DNA from: Girardinichthys multiradiatus | Lineage: Eukaryota; Chordata; Actinopteri; Cyprinodontiformes; Goodeidae | Direction of reading: 5' to 3' | Length of the DNA stretch: 64,000 nucleotides | Assembly: GCF_021462225.1 (NCBI RefSeq) | Contig: NC_061816.1 | Span: 10,007,390 to 10,071,389, forward strand | Translations under genes and position numbers: made by a program | Notes under the pieces: model-generated | The model's input: only the letters and a program-made list of their open reading frames with translations | Database searches by the model: none | Told to the model about the DNA's origin: nothing | In this document: one piece after another, positions 37,583-48,326 of the stretch | How the letters are laid out: every line of letters starts with the position of its first letter | Numbering within the stretch: position 1 is the first letter of the stretch

Positions 37583-39839
37583 ATCTGTGAAATTCCTGTA
37601 AAAAAAAAAAACAAAAAAGAAAAACTATAATACCCATGACTTTCCAGCTGGTGGCGATAATGTAAACATCAACAACATCAACGTTCAAGAAATCCTGACT
37701 GCATTAAGCAGGGCTGGGCTAAGAAATTGTAGCACATCTTTTCTTCAGCTACATTTACCCTTTTATGAACTTATTCAACTGATTTTCAAAGTTTAACTCA
37801 AACAGAGTCAGAACAAAGCGAGAAAGATGTGGAAAACAAGCTAAACTGTTGATCTGGTTTCTAGCTTAGAAAGCGGCAGTACACCTGTAAGTCATCATTA
37901 ATCTTTATATAGAAAGCGTTTAGGAGTTTTTTTCTTCTCAGCAACAAACAGAAAATACAGCTCCAGATGGTCCTCGTATTTCATTCTCTGATTTTCACTT
38001 AAACAAGAGATTAAAATATCAACTTCACCTGGACAAACACAGGATATAATGACAATACTAATTCCAAACTTTTGTTTTTTCATACCTGAATGCAAACCTT
38101 TTTGTCCCCATTTATTTTATAACTGCGTATCAGTTTATTTATCTTGGTTGCTGAATATTAAGATGAGTTATAGAGATAAATAATAAACTGATAAAATCTT
38201 GCATATAGTTTGATGTATTATTTGTTGAAGATTTTAAATTACAACCTCTTTTCACTGACTGTGGTTCTGATCCTAATTTGGACTAGTTGAATCCCATGAT
38301 CTGTGAGATTATTAACTGATGAAATCAAAATCACTATCAAGGACTTTCTGCTGGTAGGTCAGTGGTTGTCAAAGTGGGTACAGAGCTATAGAAAATGGTA
38401 CAAAAACTGCAAAAATATCAGAATGGAGAAGATATAAAACAAAAGCAAAGATGCATGAAAAGGAAAGAGATTTAAAAGAATGATTAAACTGGTCTGAATG
38501 ATAACGAAGAAGCTGTAGAAAGACAAAGAACCCAAACTCGAACTAATGAGCGGTAGAAAGAGGTAAAGGTATCCAGCCACACACTATAATCAGAGTGAGA
38601 GAAGCTTCTCTTTACTTTCTAGAATAAATAAACACCATAAACCTCTGTTCACATAAAGCTGGAGCTGTATCATTTCATGTTCTTGTGAACCGAAAGTCCG
38701 ACTCCATCAGGGCACAGCAGGAGGGTTTTAATGGCTGCTGATGGATTGAGTAACTAACTGAATTATGAGAAGAGCCTGAAAGTGAATGAAATAAGGTTAG
38801 TGGGCCTTGATTAGGGGTGTAGGGGTGTGTGTGTGTTATGTGGGGACTTTTATTCACACAATCACCTCACATGGGTTTATGTATCACCCTTTTGTGTAAA
38901 GAGAGTCCCCCTATGATAAATCACTACATTAAAGGGTTGGTGAATGCTTCAAGGCTATGGCCCTATGGCAAGAGAGCCCATTTGACTTGTTTGAAAATCA
39001 AACATACAGTGTAAAATTAAAGTTCTTCAAGTGGCTTTGTAAGTGTCCCTTAATTGTGTAAATACTTCTTCACTTTTTTCAGATGACTATAATCACATTA
39101 TCCAGGATCTCGGCCAATTAATGTCATTTATTCTATGCAAAACTATGTTAAATATTTCATCCCAATGTACCAAATTATTTATTGAGGCATCAATATTTAT
39201 TGTGCATCTGCATGTGGATAGCATGACAATTTAATCTACCGTTGCACAGTTGGGGATTCCTGCAGTCATTGTGGTGAAGCTACTAGGGGAAGGCACATGA
39301 AAAGGTTCTCCCAAAAGTCTTTTTATCATAGTCAATTTGACTTAGATTCAATTCTACTAACTTAGGTCAGAGAAATATATTTTATATCTGCACAATCTAA
39401 AGACTTTATGCAAAAGGTTTTGTAGTAAATTGCTCAGTGTCTACCTGATATCATAGCAATAAGTTAAAAAAGATAACAATCACATTGCAAAACATGGAGA
39501 TGACAAATGTTTGCCTCACAGAATGAAGGAACGATGGTTTAAAGCAAATGGAATCCTGGTTAAAATTTAGCTGAAAAGGTTCTTCTGTTGCTGCTTTTTA
39601 TAATGTTTCAGATATGTTCACTGTCACCTTAACTGATTTCCAATTGAGTTCAGATATATATATTTTAGTACCACTTTCAGTCTGTGTTTAGTCAGGTCTA
39701 GGCCCAAAGACAGCCTGGTTACATTTGAAAAAGCCTCAGTGGTTTTCTAAGATTTTTGGACATATATTATTATTTTTAACATTGCCGGTAATATCCTCAT
39801 CTGAAGAAAAGATGTTTTACAACTTTAAAACTCAATTTC

Positions 39840-40060
39840 TGGTCAGATGAACATGATGGCGACATCATAACATTTTGAAGGTTGCTTGACCTTTCGGAAC
39901 CTCAGACATTTCATTTTGGTGTGCTCCTAACTATTGAAGTGGGAGTGAACACCATGACAAGATCTAAAGAGCTGTCTGAACACTTCCAAAAGAAGACTGC
40001 AGCAGCTTTTGAGTCTGGAAAAGGGTGATAAAGAGGTATAAATCAGGAAAATAAACTAAT
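39840..40060 (+). mobile_element. Tc1-like fragment (sense)
   Basis: Contains gggagtgaacaccatgacaa, gatctaaagagctgtctgaa and gcagcttttgagtctggaaa. These read like the N-terminal coding region of a further Tc1-like transposase, cut off after about 40 codons. Confidence 0.5.
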
Positions 40061-40069
40061 TTTAACTTT

Positions 40070-40140
40070 TTTCTGTTAGGTGCCAGATCCCCCGTGACCC
40101 TGCATGGATAAGCAGGTGTGGAAGATGGATGGATGGATAA
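40070..40140 (+). mobile_element. LINE/SINE 3' tail with GGAT repeats
   Basis: Reads gtgaccctgcatggataagc, aggtgtggaaga, then tggatggatggata. This is the typical 3' end of several fish LINE and LINE-mobilised SINE families. The upstream body is not recognisable. Confidence 0.6.
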
Positions 40141-40533
40141 TATGTAATTTAAACATATAAGGCAACTCCACCATGTAACTTTGTTCCCATGTCATGATTT
40201 ACCATGAATCTATCGTATACAGGTACATCTAAAAAAAACTGATTGCCATGAAAAAGTTCAGTATTTTTTGTCCCTCATTTCAAAAACTAAAACTGATATA
40301 GAGATTCATGACAAATAGAGTGAAATATCTCAAGCCTTTATTTCTTGTATTTTTGACTTACAGAGAATGAAAACCATGGATTTAGTGTCTCAGAAAATTT
40401 GAATATTATGAAAATGTTAAATATTGGAAACTCATGGCGTCAGGACCCTAATCAGCTAATTAACTCAAAACACCGGCAACGGTTTCCTTAGCGTCTAAAT
40501 GGTCTCTCACTCTGGGTCATGGGCGACACAATC

Positions 40534-41438
40534 ATGGTGAAGACTGCTGACTGGACAGATGTCCAGAAGACAGTCATTGACACCCTCCACAAGGAGGGAA
40601 AGCCACAAAAGGTCATTGCTGAATAAGTTATTTGTTCAATTAGTGCTGTATCCAACCATATTTATAGAAAGTTGAGTGGAAGGAAAACGTATGGTAGGAA
40701 AAGGTGCACCGGCAACAGGGATAACCACAGCCTTGAGAGGATTGACAAGCAAAATAGGAGTAACAAGGACTGAGGCTGGAGTCAGAGCATCAAGAGCCAC
40801 TAGGCACAGATGAATCCTGCACATAGGTTACAATGGTCTTACCTGGGCTAAGGAGAAAAATAAATGAACTGTTGCTCAGTGGTCCAAAGTTCTCTTTTCA
40901 GATGAAAGTAGAGTCTACATTTATTTTTAGAAATCACGGTTCCAGAGTCTGGAAGAAGAGTGGAGATAAACAGAATCCATGATGTTTGAAGTCCGGTATG
41001 AAGTTTCCACAGGCTTTGATGATTTGCAATGTCATTTGCTGGTGTTGGTCCACTGGGTTGTTTAAAGTCCAAGACATTTTAGAGCACTTCATGCTTTCAT
41101 CTGCTGACAAGCTGTATGAAGATCCTGATTTCATTTTTGAGCAGGACTTGGTACTGGCCCACACGGCCAAAGGTACCACAAGGTGGTTCTGTTACCATGG
41201 TGTTACCATTCTTGATTGGCCAGCAAACTGGCCTGACCTGAACCCCATAGAGAATATATGGAGGACTGTCAAGAGGAAAATGAGAGACACCAGAACCAAC
41301 GATCCAGATGACCTTAAGGCAGCTATCAAAGCAACCTGGGCTTCAATTACACCTCAGCAGAACCACAGGCTGATCTCCTCCATGCCATGCCGCATTAATG
41401 CAGTAATTCATGCAAAAGGAGCCCCAACCAAGTATAGA
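40534..41438 (+). pseudogene. Broken Tc1 transposase gene
   Basis: Starts atggtgaagactgctgactg and aligns with the intact-frame transposase at 6582. It has early stops (for example at 40624, after HKEGKPQKVIAE) and frameshifts near 40750-41000. The C-terminal half from about 41060 is still open and keeps FIFEQDL (catalytic Asp) and [11 protein letters not shown] (catalytic Glu). The ancestral stop after PTKY appears mutated (TAT AGA), and the Rex3 insertion lies exactly there. Confidence 0.9.
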
Positions 41439-42976
41439 CTCGAACTCGTACTCGTCGTCTTCCACTTATCCGGGACCGGGGCGCCAGGGCAGCAGACTCA
41501 GCAGAGACACCCAGACGTCCCTCTCCCCAGACACCTCCTCCAGCTCCTCCGGGTGGAGCCCAAGGCGTTCCCAGGCCAGCCGAGAGACATAGTCCCTCCA
41601 GCGTGTCCTGGGCCGTCCCCTGGGCCTCCTCCCGGTGGAACGTGCCTGGAACACCTCCCGAGGAAGGCATCCAGGAGGCATCCTGTATAGATGCCAGAGC
41701 CACCTCAACTGGCTCCTCTCGATGTGGAGGAGCAGCGGCTCTACTCCGAGCCCCTCCCGGATGGCTGAGCTCCTCACCCTATCTCTAAGGGAGTGACCGG
41801 CCACCATGTAGGAAGCTCATTTCAGCCCCTTGTATCCGGGATCTCGTTCTTTTGGTCATGACCCAAAGTTCATGGCCATAGGTGAGGGTAGGAACGTAGA
41901 CCGACCGGTAAATCGAGAGCTTCGCTTTTCGGCTCAGCTCTCTCTTCACCACAATGGACCGGCACAGCGCCCCCATTACTGTGGCAGCCGCACCGATCCG
42001 TCTGTCGATCTCCCGCTCCATTCTTCCCTCACTCGTGAACAAGACCCCGAGATACTTGAACTCCTCCACTTGAGGCAGGAACTCCCCTCCAACCTGAAGA
42101 GGACAAGCCACCTGTTTCCGGTCGAGTACCATGGCCTCTGACTTGGAGGAGCTGATCTTCATCCCAGCTGCTTCACACTCGGCTGCGAACCGCCCCAGCG
42201 CATGCTGTAGGTCTTGGCTAGAAGGGGCCAGCAGGACCACGCCATCTGCAAAAAGAAGAGACGAAATCCTCTGGTCCCCAAACCAGACCCCCTCCAGCCC
42301 TTGGCTGCGTCTAGAAATCCTGTCCATAAAAGTTATGCACAGGACCGGTGACAAAGGGCAGCCCTGCCGGAGTCCAACATGCAGCGGGAACAGGTCCGAC
42401 TTAGTGCCGGCAATGCGAAACAAACTCCTGCTCCGCTTGTACAGGGACGGATGGTCCCTAATAAAGGGCCCCCGATTCCATACTCCTGGAGCACCCCCCA
42501 CAGGGCATCACGAGGGACACAGTCGAATGCTTTCTCCAGGTCCACAAAACACATGTGAACCGGTTGGGCAAACTCCCATGAACCCTCAAGTACCCTGTAG
42601 AGGGTATAGAGCTGGTCCAGTGTTCCACAGCCGGGACGAAAACCACACTGCTCCTCCTGAAGCCGAGGTTCAGCTCCGGACTCTCCTCTCCAGTACCCTG
42701 GCGTAGGCCTTACCAGGGAGGCTGAGGAGTGTGATCCCCCTGTAGTTGGAACACACCCTCCGGTCACCCTTCTTATGTAGGGGGACCACCACCCCAGTCT
42801 GCCAGTCCAGAGGCACTGTCCCCGACCGCCACGCAATGTTGAAGAGGCGTGTCAACCATGACAGCCCCACAACATCCAGAGACTTGAGGTACTCAGGGCG
42901 GATCTCATCCACCCCCGAAGCCCTGCCACCGCGGAGCTTTTTAACCACCCCGGTGACTTCAGCTTCATACTTCACT
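41439..42976 (-). mobile_element. Rex3 non-LTR retrotransposon (RTE clade), 5'-truncated
   Basis: On the minus strand this encodes the palm, thumb and C-terminal region of a non-LTR reverse transcriptase. Recognisable blocks are GVVVPLHKKGDRRVCSNYRG (43.0-42.7 kb), FVDLEKAFDCVPRDALW (about 42.5 kb), GLRQGCPLSPVL (about 42.36 kb), SSLLFADGVVLLA (about 42.24 kb), EEFKYLGVLFTSEGRMEREI and RPRGRPRTRWRDYVSRLAWE. The nucleotide words cggtgacaaagggcagccctg and tggcagactggggtggtggt match the standard Rex3 PCR primer sites. It is flanked by an 11 bp direct repeat, CCAAGTATAGA (41428-41438 and 42977-42987). It starts inside the polymerase domain, so the N-terminal endonuclease is missing. Confidence 0.92.
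41470..42976 (-). pseudogene. Rex3 reverse transcriptase, truncated and frameshifted
   Basis: The reverse transcriptase reading is spread over at least four minus-strand frames (about 43005-42670, 42836-42333, 42501-41785 and 41807-41466). The joints lie near 42.70, 42.46 and 41.79 kb, so small indels have broken it. The active-site box reads FADG instead of FADD, which removes one metal-binding Asp. The copy cannot make an active enzyme. Confidence 0.88.
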
Positions 42977-43257
42977 CCAAGTATAGAGTGCATTGAAATT
43001 ATCATTCTTTTTAGAAGTCTGACATTTCTGTTTAAAATATCATTTTTATTGATCTTATGAAATACTGTATTTCAATTTCTTGAGACACTGAAAATTGGGT
43101 TTTCATTATCTGTAAGCCATAATCATCAAAATTACAAAAAAAAAAGACTTGAAATATTTCATTCTACGTGTGATGAATCCATACATGAGTTTTACTTTCT
43201 GAAATGAGGGACAAAAAATATTGAACTTTTTCACGATATTAATATTTTTTGTACCAT

Positions 43258-44969
43258 ATAAGTGTCTAAAGCTCACTTTTCAAAGACAGATGAACTGATG
43301 AGATCCTGACTGTATTCACAATTACAACTTACACAAATTACTTTATCCGTGGCATTTTGTGTTTTCTCCAATCTCTGAAGTTATCTGTCTTACTGCACAC
43401 AGCAGTCTGTCCTACACAGGGACCGAAACCTCCTCGACAGACAGCCGCACTAATTTCATTAATTATAAACCAATATGCTGCTGGCAGTCCCTCTGGAGAG
43501 GACTTTACCCAGCACTGGCATCTGTTCAGCTTGAACACAGTGAGGGGTGAAGAGATGGAGGAAGGAGAAAACAAGGACATCTCTGACTCCCACCACAGGT
43601 AAAGCATGGTACTGTGTAGGTGAACAGATAGAGAAGGGAAAAAGAGGTTAGTGAGGGCACAAATCATTGTAAATAAATCATGTTTAATATTTCTTTCTGC
43701 AGGAATTAGTTCTTCATTTTTCTTTTACTGTCTCTAGCCCCTTTAAAAAGTGAACACAATACGATAAACTTTGCATGCCCCTTTAAATATAGCAAAAGGA
43801 GTAATTTAAGTAAAACCTGGCTATAAGGATTTTATTTTAAATTGGTTGTTATGGTGACAAAACCTTATTTTCCCAAAGATATTGGTGCAATTCTCCAAAC
43901 ATAACGAATAAATATAAGTAATAATATAAGTATAACACATTCTTTAAGTCCAATGTAGGACAAAATAAAATGATTAAAATCTATACACATTTAAAGCAAC
44001 TTTAATATATGGTGCCAATGCACCACCCATCCCCCTTGTGATAACACCCTGGGCAACTGCCTGTAATACTCTCAAAAACCACCACAGCACAACTGTGGTT
44101 GTATGCTGTGTCAGTGTCATATATTAGGATAGAAAGGGACTTGTGACAGTTGTTTTCTTGGAGAATTAACTTTAAAGACCACGATTGTTTCTTTGTTTTT
44201 CACATTTAACTCTTTCTTGTTCTGTGAGATTAATTTAGTTCTGTTTATATGGATGTAAGGACCCCATGCATTGGTGGGGGGGGGTGCTGCTTTCTGTATC
44301 ACAGAGCAGATTTAATGTGATTTTCAGCTCTAATTAGAGTTAAGTCACTTAGTGTGTTGTAATGATGTTTGGCTCACAGAGCAGTGGTAGCCGTCCATCA
44401 GCCAAATGAAATATTAAACTGACCTACCGCTGCAGCGTGTTTGTGTGTATGCATGTGTGGGGTTTATATTGGTAGATGCGTCGGGGGACTTTCATGGAAC
44501 AGTGTGTGTCCGCTGCAGCCTTACAGTAAATACACACAAACACTAATGCACGCATTCCTGACCTACATTCACTATACACAAACAACAGGGTGTCAGGAGA
44601 GGCAGACCAGTGTGTGTGTGTGTGTGTTGGGGTTGAAAATCTGCAGGCGCACTGGGCCGTGAATCTAATGCAAAATTAGTGTTACCTTCCTGCCGAATAA
44701 TTCATGATCCTGCATCCAAAAGATTGTGAAATGACTCAACTTGTCATCCCCTCTGTCTTTGTCACACTCCCCCATGAACCATGTTTTATTTAAAAAGTAA
44801 CATAGAGGAGAAACTAGTAAATAAGTGCAGCTACAATTGGCAATTGTCTGATCTGATCCCATTGGGCTTTTAGGCCTTACTTGAACCACGGTATAAAAAG
44901 GGAAATAGTGTTATATTAGCTTGAATATTACTGCCTTTGGAACTCTTTACTGTATTTATTACACTTTAA
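43258..44969. other. Intergenic with simple repeats
   Basis: No gene recognised. There is a G run at 44273-44284 and a (GT)n run of about 9 units at 44611-44628. The stretch 44340-44520 has higher sequence complexity than its flanks. Confidence 0.45.
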
Positions 44970-45420
44970 TGGTTTTACGGTAAATCTCAATCCCAGTCTC
45001 AAGTCTTTCGCAGCCTCTAACAGGTTCTCTTCCAGGATTGCCTTGTATTTAGCTCCATCCATCTTCCCATCAACTCTGACCAGACGTCCCTCCCTGCTGA
45101 ACAAATGCATCCCCTCAGCATGCTGCTACCACCACCAAACCTTAACACTGTCTTCAGGATAGGTCCTCAGATAGGTCAATAAGGTTAATCTTTTTTCCAC
45201 GTGTTTGCTGTATACCCTGCATGGCTTGTGACAAACCTGTGACAAACCTAAACGGCTTTCTTTTGGCTACTCCTCTATAAGGCTGCTTTTGGCTGCTTCT
45301 CTGATTAATGCACTCATGCCCAACCTGTCAGTTTATCTGTTACATAAAGTTTGTGGTTGTAACATGACAAAATGGGAAAAGCTTCAAGGGGTGAGGATGA
45401 TTTTGCAAGGCCCTGTAGTT
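44970..45420 (-). mobile_element. Tc1-like transposon relic (antisense)
   Basis: Antisense text: cagtctcaagtctttcgcag (44994), caggattgccttgtatttag (about 45033), ccatccatcttcccatcaac (about 45056) and cctcagcatgctgctaccac (about 45112). The outer end near 45400 reads tgcaaggccctgtag. A minus-strand stretch reads VDGKMDGAKYKAILEENLLE, the catalytic-domain segment of the most common Tc1-like family here. It is internally deleted. Confidence 0.8.
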
Positions 45421-46057
45421 AAACCAGCTACCCACAGGTTACATTAGGTGCTACGTTGTTGCCTTAAGCCACAACCCACCCACATAATATTACATCCCCC
45501 CATGATATTTAAGGACAATTATTCTGAACATGAAACCTTCACCTTCTTCTAGGTTTGTGCTAGATAAGGACATTTCAGTTTTTTTGTTCAGTTCTACAGT
45601 AAAACCTCTACCTCCCAGGGTTTAAATTTGTCACAGCTTTGTTAACTGCCTGCAGATAAACCCTTTCTTTCATAAACCTTAAATCAGGACAGGTTTTACC
45701 TTCAATAAAGGCATTAGGAGTACAGATACTAAAACTTCACTGCCCAGAACTCAGTTGACTATGTTTACTTTATTATAGGTCAGTGTGTGCACACCCACTA
45801 ACTATAGCCGGGGCCCGGCATATAAAACCCTAAATAATACGTCTACATTTAGAGAAATCATCGGGTGTTGCTGTGGAATGCAACACCATTGTGGTGAAGC
45901 ATTTTCACGAAAGAACAAACAAACACTGGAGAAATCCATAAAAGCGACATTTTCCTTGTGCTAATGTGATTCAGTGTCAGGAAAACATGTGTATTTAGGG
46001 CACTTCATGGAGTGAATATAAAGTATATTATGAAACCTTTGTTTTAACACTCGTTTA

Positions 46058-46644
46058 TGTCATGGAGTGACATTTTTGGACTTTATGGTTTCTTTTGCTA
46101 GTCCTTAGATCTTAGGTTGTTGTGCTACCTCCAGTTCTCAGTTTCCTTTAGTTCATGTTTATTCTTGATTCTGTTTTATCTTGGTCTGTAGTTTTCGTTT
46201 AGGTCTGTTTCACTGTTTTGTTAATCAGTCCCTTTCCTCATGTCTTAGTCTTATTAGGTTCACCTGCTACCTCTGTCTCCCTGCGTCCATGTCACACCTG
46301 TTCCCTGTTTCTTTGATGACCTGCCTTTTGTTCCCCTCTTTGTGCTCTGTGTATATTAGTAGTTCTGTTTGCTTAGTTCCTCGCTGGTTCGTTCTGTTAC
46401 TACCCCGTTCCCTACCATGTCTATGCTTTGTCTATGCTTCGTTTGGAGACTATGCTACGTTTTTGCTACGTTTTTGCCTTAAGTGACCTGCAGAGTTCAT
46501 GTAAGTTTTGGACTGTACTTATAATTCATCCCTGCAGTGTTTTTGTTACGTTTTGGATATTTTTTGAATAAACAAGGAAGTACTAAGATGCGGCTACCGA
46601 GCTCTTGTCTGTGCTTTGGTCCGACCCACAGTCCTCCCCCGACA
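46058..46644 (+). repeat. 5' LTR
   Basis: 587 bp, TG...CA ends, with AATAAA at 46567-46572 in the probable R region. It matches the 3' LTR at all but about 8 positions. Confidence 0.95.
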
Positions 46645-46662
46645 TTACGAACCAGCCAACAG

Positions 46663-48063
46663 ATGGACCAAGCAGACAATGAGAGGATTACTTTGTTTGA
46701 GTACTTCCAACGTGCCGTGGAGAAGAGCGCACGTCAGGCTGCAGAGGAGAGAGAGCAGCGGTCACCGTTTTGGGGCACAAGACTGGCTAGGCCTCTTCCG
46801 GGTACCGGTCCGCTGCGCCACAGACCCTCTCCTCATCCCCGGAGTAAGTCACTGGCTCCAGTCTGCTTTTCCTCCTCGTTTTCGGAGCCAGAGTTGCCTG
46901 CAGCGCACTCTCCCAGTTCGGAGCCTCCCACACCTCGTCGGAGATGTCGCCGGCGCCGCAAGCAGTCTGCAGCAACAGCAGCGCCTGAGCTTGCCACGTC
47001 CGCAGCAGCAGCAACGCCTGAGCTCGTCACGTCCACAGCTACAGCAACAGCAGTGCCTGAGCTTGCCACGTCCGCAGCAGTAGCAGCAGCAGTACCAGCA
47101 CCTGAGCTCGTCATGCCCTCTGCTGGTCTCCGGTCGTCGGTACGACCTCCTGCTCCGCCATGGGTTCAGGCCGGGTTGCAGGAGATCAAGAAGGAACTTA
47201 TGAAGTCACGTTGCCTAGAGTGTGTTCCTCACTTGACTATCAATCCTCAGGATCTGGTTGACGTGCACACTATCTTACTAGATGAGTTTCTTGCAGAGGG
47301 ATGGCTAGACACTCCAGCTCCACTCTCCACTGGAGGTCCCTTCGATCCTCTTCTCGTGGCCGTTAAGGCAGCCATGCCTCTGGACTCACAGCATGCAGCT
47401 AAGCCTACAGAGCCTCAGCCGGCCGCCGCCGGGTCTACAGAGCCTCAGCCGGCCGCCACCGGGTCTACAGAGCCTCAGCCGGCCGCCGCCGGGTCTACAG
47501 AGCCTCAGCCGGCCGCCGCCGGGTCTACAGAGCCTCAGCCGGCCGCCGCCGGGTCTACAGAGCCTCGTCGTGACACGGAGGAGCCCGTGGGCAGGCTGCC
47601 TCCATTCCCACACCATGCTTCGGTGGAGCCCATGGATGGGCTGTCTCCAAGACCTGGTCCTGAGCACCTGCTCAGTTTCCTCTGGGGGGTGTTACTGGAG
47701 ATACGGACTGACTTTTTGACTTTGCCCGACTCTTTGCCCGACTCTTTGCCCGACTCTTTGCCCGACTCTTTGCCCGACTCTTTGCCTGACTCTTTGCCTG
47801 ACTCTTTGCCTGACTCTTTGCCTGACTCTTTGCCTGACTCTTTGCCTGACTCTTTGCCTGACTCTTTGCCTGACTCTTTGCCTGACTCTTTGCCTGACTC
47901 TTTGCCTGACTCTTTGCCTGACTCTTTGCCTGACTCTTTGCCTGACTCTTTGCCTGACTCTTTGCCTGCCTCCGGATCATCAGCCACTTCGCTGGCTGCT
48001 TCGTCGCAGCCGGTCTCCGGATCATCAACCACTTCGCTGGCTACGTCATCGCGGGCCCCCTGA
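46663..48063 (+). CDS. Single long reading frame of the LTR element, function unknown
   Basis: 466 codons from ATG 46663 (MDQADNERITLFEYFQRAVE) to TGA 48063. The frame is also open upstream, with ATGs at 46588 in the LTR. The N-terminus has a short charged helical stretch, then Pro/Ser/Arg-rich sequence with a basic RRRCRRRRK cluster (a possible nuclear or RNA-binding motif). Next come Ala/Pro repeats, five TEPQPAAAGS repeats and twenty PDSL repeats. Its position right after the 5' LTR is where gag normally lies, so it could be a highly altered gag. I recognise no zinc knuckle, capsid or enzyme domain. Most of the chain is low-complexity and probably disordered. GC content is far above that of its surroundings. 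Confidence 0.6.
   Translation: MDQADNERITLFEYFQRAVEKSARQAAEEREQRSPFWGTRLARPLPGTGPLRHRPSPHPRSKSLAPVCFSSSFSEPELPAAHSPSSEPPTPRRRCRRRRKQSAATAAPELATSAAAATPELVTSTATATAVPELATSAAVAAAVPAPELVMPSAGLRSSVRPPAPPWVQAGLQEIKKELMKSRCLECVPHLTINPQDLVDVHTILLDEFLAEGWLDTPAPLSTGGPFDPLLVAVKAAMPLDSQHAAKPTEPQPAAAGSTEPQPAATGSTEPQPAAAGSTEPQPAAAGSTEPQPAAAGSTEPRRDTEEPVGRLPPFPHHASVEPMDGLSPRPGPEHLLSFLWGVLLEIRTDFLTLPDSLPDSLPDSLPDSLPDSLPDSLPDSLPDSLPDSLPDSLPDSLPDSLPDSLPDSLPDSLPDSLPDSLPDSLPDSLPDSLPASGSSATSLAASSQPVSGSSTTSLATSSRAP
47407..47556 (+). repeat. Five 30 bp tandem repeats
   Basis: Units of acagagcctcagccggccgc + cgccgggtct, five copies with at most one or two substitutions. In frame they encode TEPQPAAAGS (or TEPQPAATGS). 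The unit length is a multiple of three, so the reading frame survives copy-number change. Confidence 0.93.
47725..47964 (+). repeat. Twenty 12 bp tandem repeats (PDSL)
   Basis: 240 bp of CCYGACTCTTTG units with no indel. The first five units have CCC and the next fifteen have CCT for Pro. The third-position difference shows that the array grew by duplication of a CCT unit at its 3' side. It encodes (PDSL)20 on the + strand. Confidence 0.96.
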
Positions 48064-48326
48064 TCATCGGCCTCCTGGATTTTTTTAGGCTCCCCTGGAG
48101 ATTATGGACTTTGGTTTTGTTGTTTTGTTTATTGGGAGATATTTTTGTTTTGGACTCTGTCCCTCCTCCCAAGGCCCCCCTCCGCCCACCCTGTTTCGGT
48201 GGTTTGTGTTTTGGACTCTTGCCCTCCTTCCGGGGCCCCCTCCGCCCGCCCTGGTCGGGTTGTTTTTGAACTATTGTTTTGGTCTTCAAGTGGTCGTCTG
48301 GAATCCGACCTCGAAGGGGGGGGTAA

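Larger units (their letters stand above)
40220..43257 (+). mobile_element. Tc1-like transposon split by a Rex3 insertion
   Basis: TA-flanked element with diverged inverted ends. The left end begins caggtacatctaaaaaaaac at 40220. The right end, reversed, contains tattaatatcgtgaaaaagt and ttttgtccctcatttca, matching left-end text at about 40260-40290. The transposase remnant is at 40534-41438. A Rex3 retrotransposon occupies 41439-42976, so the original Tc1-like copy was about 1.5 kb. It is related to, but clearly diverged from, the element at 6254-7821. Confidence 0.85.

Noticed and set aside
37330..37590. 8 bp target duplication for the MITE-like element
   Set aside because: The flanks ctaaacaa and atctgtga do not match, so I did not claim a duplication.
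43338..43667. Open frames on both strands near 43.4 kb
   Set aside because: Mutually overlapping chance frames without motif support.
47725..47964. CRISPR-like regular repeats
   Set aside because: Units are 12 bp, directly adjacent, with no spacers, and the DNA is from a vertebrate.
47535..48032. Minus-strand frames with ESGK or AKSQ repeats
   Set aside because: They are reverse-strand shadows of the PDSL array. A 12 bp repeat without stops leaves several frames open on both strands.
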